64,000 bases of DNA from Firmicutes bacterium UBA6806 (GTDB taxonomy: Bacteria; Bacillota; Clostridia; Peptostreptococcales; Acidaminobacteraceae): positions 26,099 to 90,098 of the forward strand of contig DKFC01000022.1 of NCBI GenBank assembly GCA_002452745.1, written 5' to 3'. Position numbers and translations under genes: made by a program. Of this stretch, positions 62,227-64,000 are shown piece by piece (position 1 is the first letter of the stretch; every line of letters starts with the position of its first letter). Below the pieces are notes generated by a model. That model made no database searches. It was not told the DNA's origin and saw only the letters and a program-made list of their open reading frames with translations.

Positions 62227-63891
62227 ATGGAAAAAAACGGTGCCCAAATACTACTTGAAATATTGAATGAAAATGGCATTGATACCATTTTTGGCTATCC
62301 AGGTGGTGCTGTTATTCCACTGTATCATGAGCTTTATACTCAATACGACCGATTTAATCACGTTAGAACCTCTCATGAACAGGGAGCGATTCATGCTGCC
62401 GATGGCTATGCGAGATCAACTGGAAAGTTGGGGGTCTGTTTCGTGACATCAGGGCCGGGCGTGACCAATACCATTACGGGGATTGCCACAGCCTATATGG
62501 ATTCAACACCACTTTTGGTGATTTCTGGTCAGGTTTCAACACCGCTTTTGGGAAAGGACAGCTTTCAGGAAGTGGATATCACGGGAATCAGCATGTCTAT
62601 TACCAAATACGCCTATCTGGTCAAGGATTTAAAAGACCTTGAAGTGACTCTAAAAAAAGCTATAAAAGTAGCTATGTCTGGAAGGCCAGGGCCAGTTCTG
62701 GTGGACATTCCTAAAGATTTGTTTATTAAGACGACAGAATACCCTACGCGTCCAGAGTATGATTTTGTCATCAGCCAGCCAGAAGTAAACGACGAAAAAG
62801 TCAATCAAGCCTGTGCGTTAATCAACGAATCAGAGAGGCCAATCGTCTACGCAGGTGGCGGTATCAAAATAGCAGAAGCACACGAAGCACTTAGGAAGTT
62901 CTGCATGGAAAATGAAATCCCAGTTGTGAATACACTTATGAGCCTTGGAACTTTTCCCAGAACGCATGAACTCTCACTTGGTATGGTGGGCATGCACGGG
63001 TATCCTGAGGCGAATATGGCCATTACAAAGTCAGATTTGATTATCGCTATTGGTGCGAGATTCAGCGACCGAGTTATAGGCAATCCAAAAGACTTTGCCG
63101 AGAAGGCAAAAGTGATTCACGTGGACTTTGACTACACCGAAATCAGTAAAAATATTGACGCTGATGTAGATGTTGTAGGTGATTTAAATGCCATCCTCAG
63201 AGCCTTCTCTGAGAAGGTTGAGAAAAGGCATAGAGCACCTTGGCTCAGTGAAATCAAGGCTTATTGTGTGGAACAACAAGTTTCTGTAACAATGGGAGAC
63301 GGCCTTCCACCTAAGGATATTATAGATACAGTCCATGAAATGATAGGGGCTTCCGGCATCATCACAACAGATGTTGGTCAGCATCAAATGTGGACGGCGC
63401 AATATTATAAATTTCAAAATGCAAGACAGTTCATCACATCTGGTGGACTTGGGACCATGGGATTTGGACTTGGTGCGGCAATTGGCGCAAAGATGGGAAA
63501 TCCGCAAAAACATGTGGTTTTATTCACAGGAGACGGCAGTTTTAGGATGAACAACAATGAGCTGGCGACACTGGCAGATTATAATATTCCCATGTTGATT
63601 GTCCTGTTTAACAATAGAGCCCTTGGAATGGTCAGGCAATGGCAAAAGCTGTTTCAGGATGGGCGATATGCAGAGACTTGTTTTAAGGAAAATGTGGACT
63701 ATTGTAAACTCGCAACAGCATATGGCATTGAGAGTGTTAAGGCTCGATCTCTATTTGATCTTCAAAAGGGCATTGAGCGGTTCAAAAAATCAGGCAAGGC
63801 CATGTTTATCGAATGCAAGGTCAATAAAAATGAAGATGTCTATCCGATTGTTCCTCCTGGAAAATCAATAGACCAATACCTCACAAAGTGA
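62227..63891 (+). CDS. ilvB: Acetolactate synthase large subunit
   Basis: A 554-aa thiamine-diphosphate enzyme that joins pyruvate with pyruvate or 2-oxobutyrate. IFGYPGGAVIPLYHEL contains the cofactor-activating region, SHEQGAIHAADGYAR the catalytic Glu, and TGDGSFRMNNNELATL with LFNN the TPP/Mg motif. FAD-binding middle domain present (GARFSDRVIG). Together with the short ACT protein at 59.2 kb it forms the synthase. The start at 62227 follows AAGGAG by 9 nt; an in-frame ATG 18 bp upstream lies on that site. The 67-bp gap after ilvD has no terminator. Confidence 0.96.
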   Translation: MEKNGAQILLEILNENGIDTIFGYPGGAVIPLYHELYTQYDRFNHVRTSHEQGAIHAADGYARSTGKLGVCFVTSGPGVTNTITGIATAYMDSTPLLVISGQVSTPLLGKDSFQEVDITGISMSITKYAYLVKDLKDLEVTLKKAIKVAMSGRPGPVLVDIPKDLFIKTTEYPTRPEYDFVISQPEVNDEKVNQACALINESERPIVYAGGGIKIAEAHEALRKFCMENEIPVVNTLMSLGTFPRTHELSLGMVGMHGYPEANMAITKSDLIIAIGARFSDRVIGNPKDFAEKAKVIHVDFDYTEISKNIDADVDVVGDLNAILRAFSEKVEKRHRAPWLSEIKAYCVEQQVSVTMGDGLPPKDIIDTVHEMIGASGIITTDVGQHQMWTAQYYKFQNARQFITSGGLGTMGFGLGAAIGAKMGNPQKHVVLFTGDGSFRMNNNELATLADYNIPMLIVLFNNRALGMVRQWQKLFQDGRYAETCFKENVDYCKLATAYGIESVKARSLFDLQKGIERFKKSGKAMFIECKVNKNEDVYPIVPPGKSIDQYLTK

Positions 63892-64000
63892 GGCACTGTA
63901 ATTGTTAAATGCTATGAGCTTAGTCATAGATTTAAACTCCATAAAGTAGTTACTGAAAAGCCCTCGCACAGGACAGGAGGGCACTGAAAAAGTCGAACCT
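63892..64000 (+). other. Region downstream of ilvB, cut by the window end
   Basis: Contains a GCCCTC/GAGGGC hairpin (63960-63965 with 63977-63982) followed by ACTGAAAAAG rather than a T-run. It might start another leader or be a weak terminator; the window ends too soon to tell. Confidence 0.3.

Noticed and set aside
63960..63982. Terminator of the ilv operon
   Set aside because: Six-base-pair stem not followed by a T-run; the window ends before it can be judged.

Overview
The window is about 42% G+C (visual estimate), with strong purine-rich ribosome binding sites, intrinsic terminators, a T-box riboswitch, lipoprotein-type binding proteins, a SpoVB-like flippase and many sigma-54 elements. 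This suggests an anaerobic, amino-acid- and peptide-using member of the Clostridia (Firmicutes). The exact genus is not determined. No rRNA, tRNA, insertion sequence, prophage or CRISPR array was seen.

Layout. 0-5 kb: the end of an ECF-type sigma factor with its membrane-anchored partner (DUF4179-like), then a complete small minus-strand unit (consensus promoter, ~250-nt structured leader, 57-aa peptide, terminator), a Cof-type HAD phosphatase and an M29 aminopeptidase. 4.7-12.3 kb: an aromatic amino acid operon aroF-tyrA-aroB-aroA-aroC-pheA-aroE, preceded by a 48-codon leader peptide packed with Phe/Tyr/Trp and by mutually exclusive antiterminator/terminator helices, so it looks like classical ribosome-mediated attenuation. 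12.3-19 kb: a LivHMGFK-type ABC transporter plus two alpha/beta hydrolases behind a sigma-54 promoter. 19-22 kb: a flippase and a luxS-mtnN pair. 22-27.1 kb: an NtrB/NtrC-like two-component system followed by an ammonium transporter with its own sigma-54 promoter. 27-39.3 kb: yaaA, a small unknown gene, and a sigma-54 activator divergent from a peptide-use operon (S9 peptidase, M20 peptidase, OppABCDF) with a sigma-54 promoter. 39.3-45.5 kb: an acetyltransferase and a group of poorly known exported or membrane proteins. 45.6-49.6 kb: a polyamine operon speD-speA-speE-speB on the minus strand. 50.2-52.3 kb: a succinate-semialdehyde-type dehydrogenase and peptide deformylase. 52.4-58.6 kb: an abgT-abgA-abgB cluster with an unusual regulator and a candidate operator. 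58.7-63.9 kb: an isoleucine-specifying T-box followed by ilvM-like, ilvC, ilvD and ilvB.

How the parts fit. The cell appears to import and break down peptides and amino acids under sigma-54 control (Liv, Amt and Opp units), while biosynthesis of aromatic and branched-chain amino acids is controlled by RNA: translation-coupled attenuation for aro and tRNA-sensing T-box for ilv. The items most worth following up are the aromatic leader-peptide attenuator, the minus-strand structured RNA with its small peptide at 1.74-2.23 kb, the local sigma-54 regulon, and the abg regulator with its palindrome and nearby 18-bp tandem repeat.
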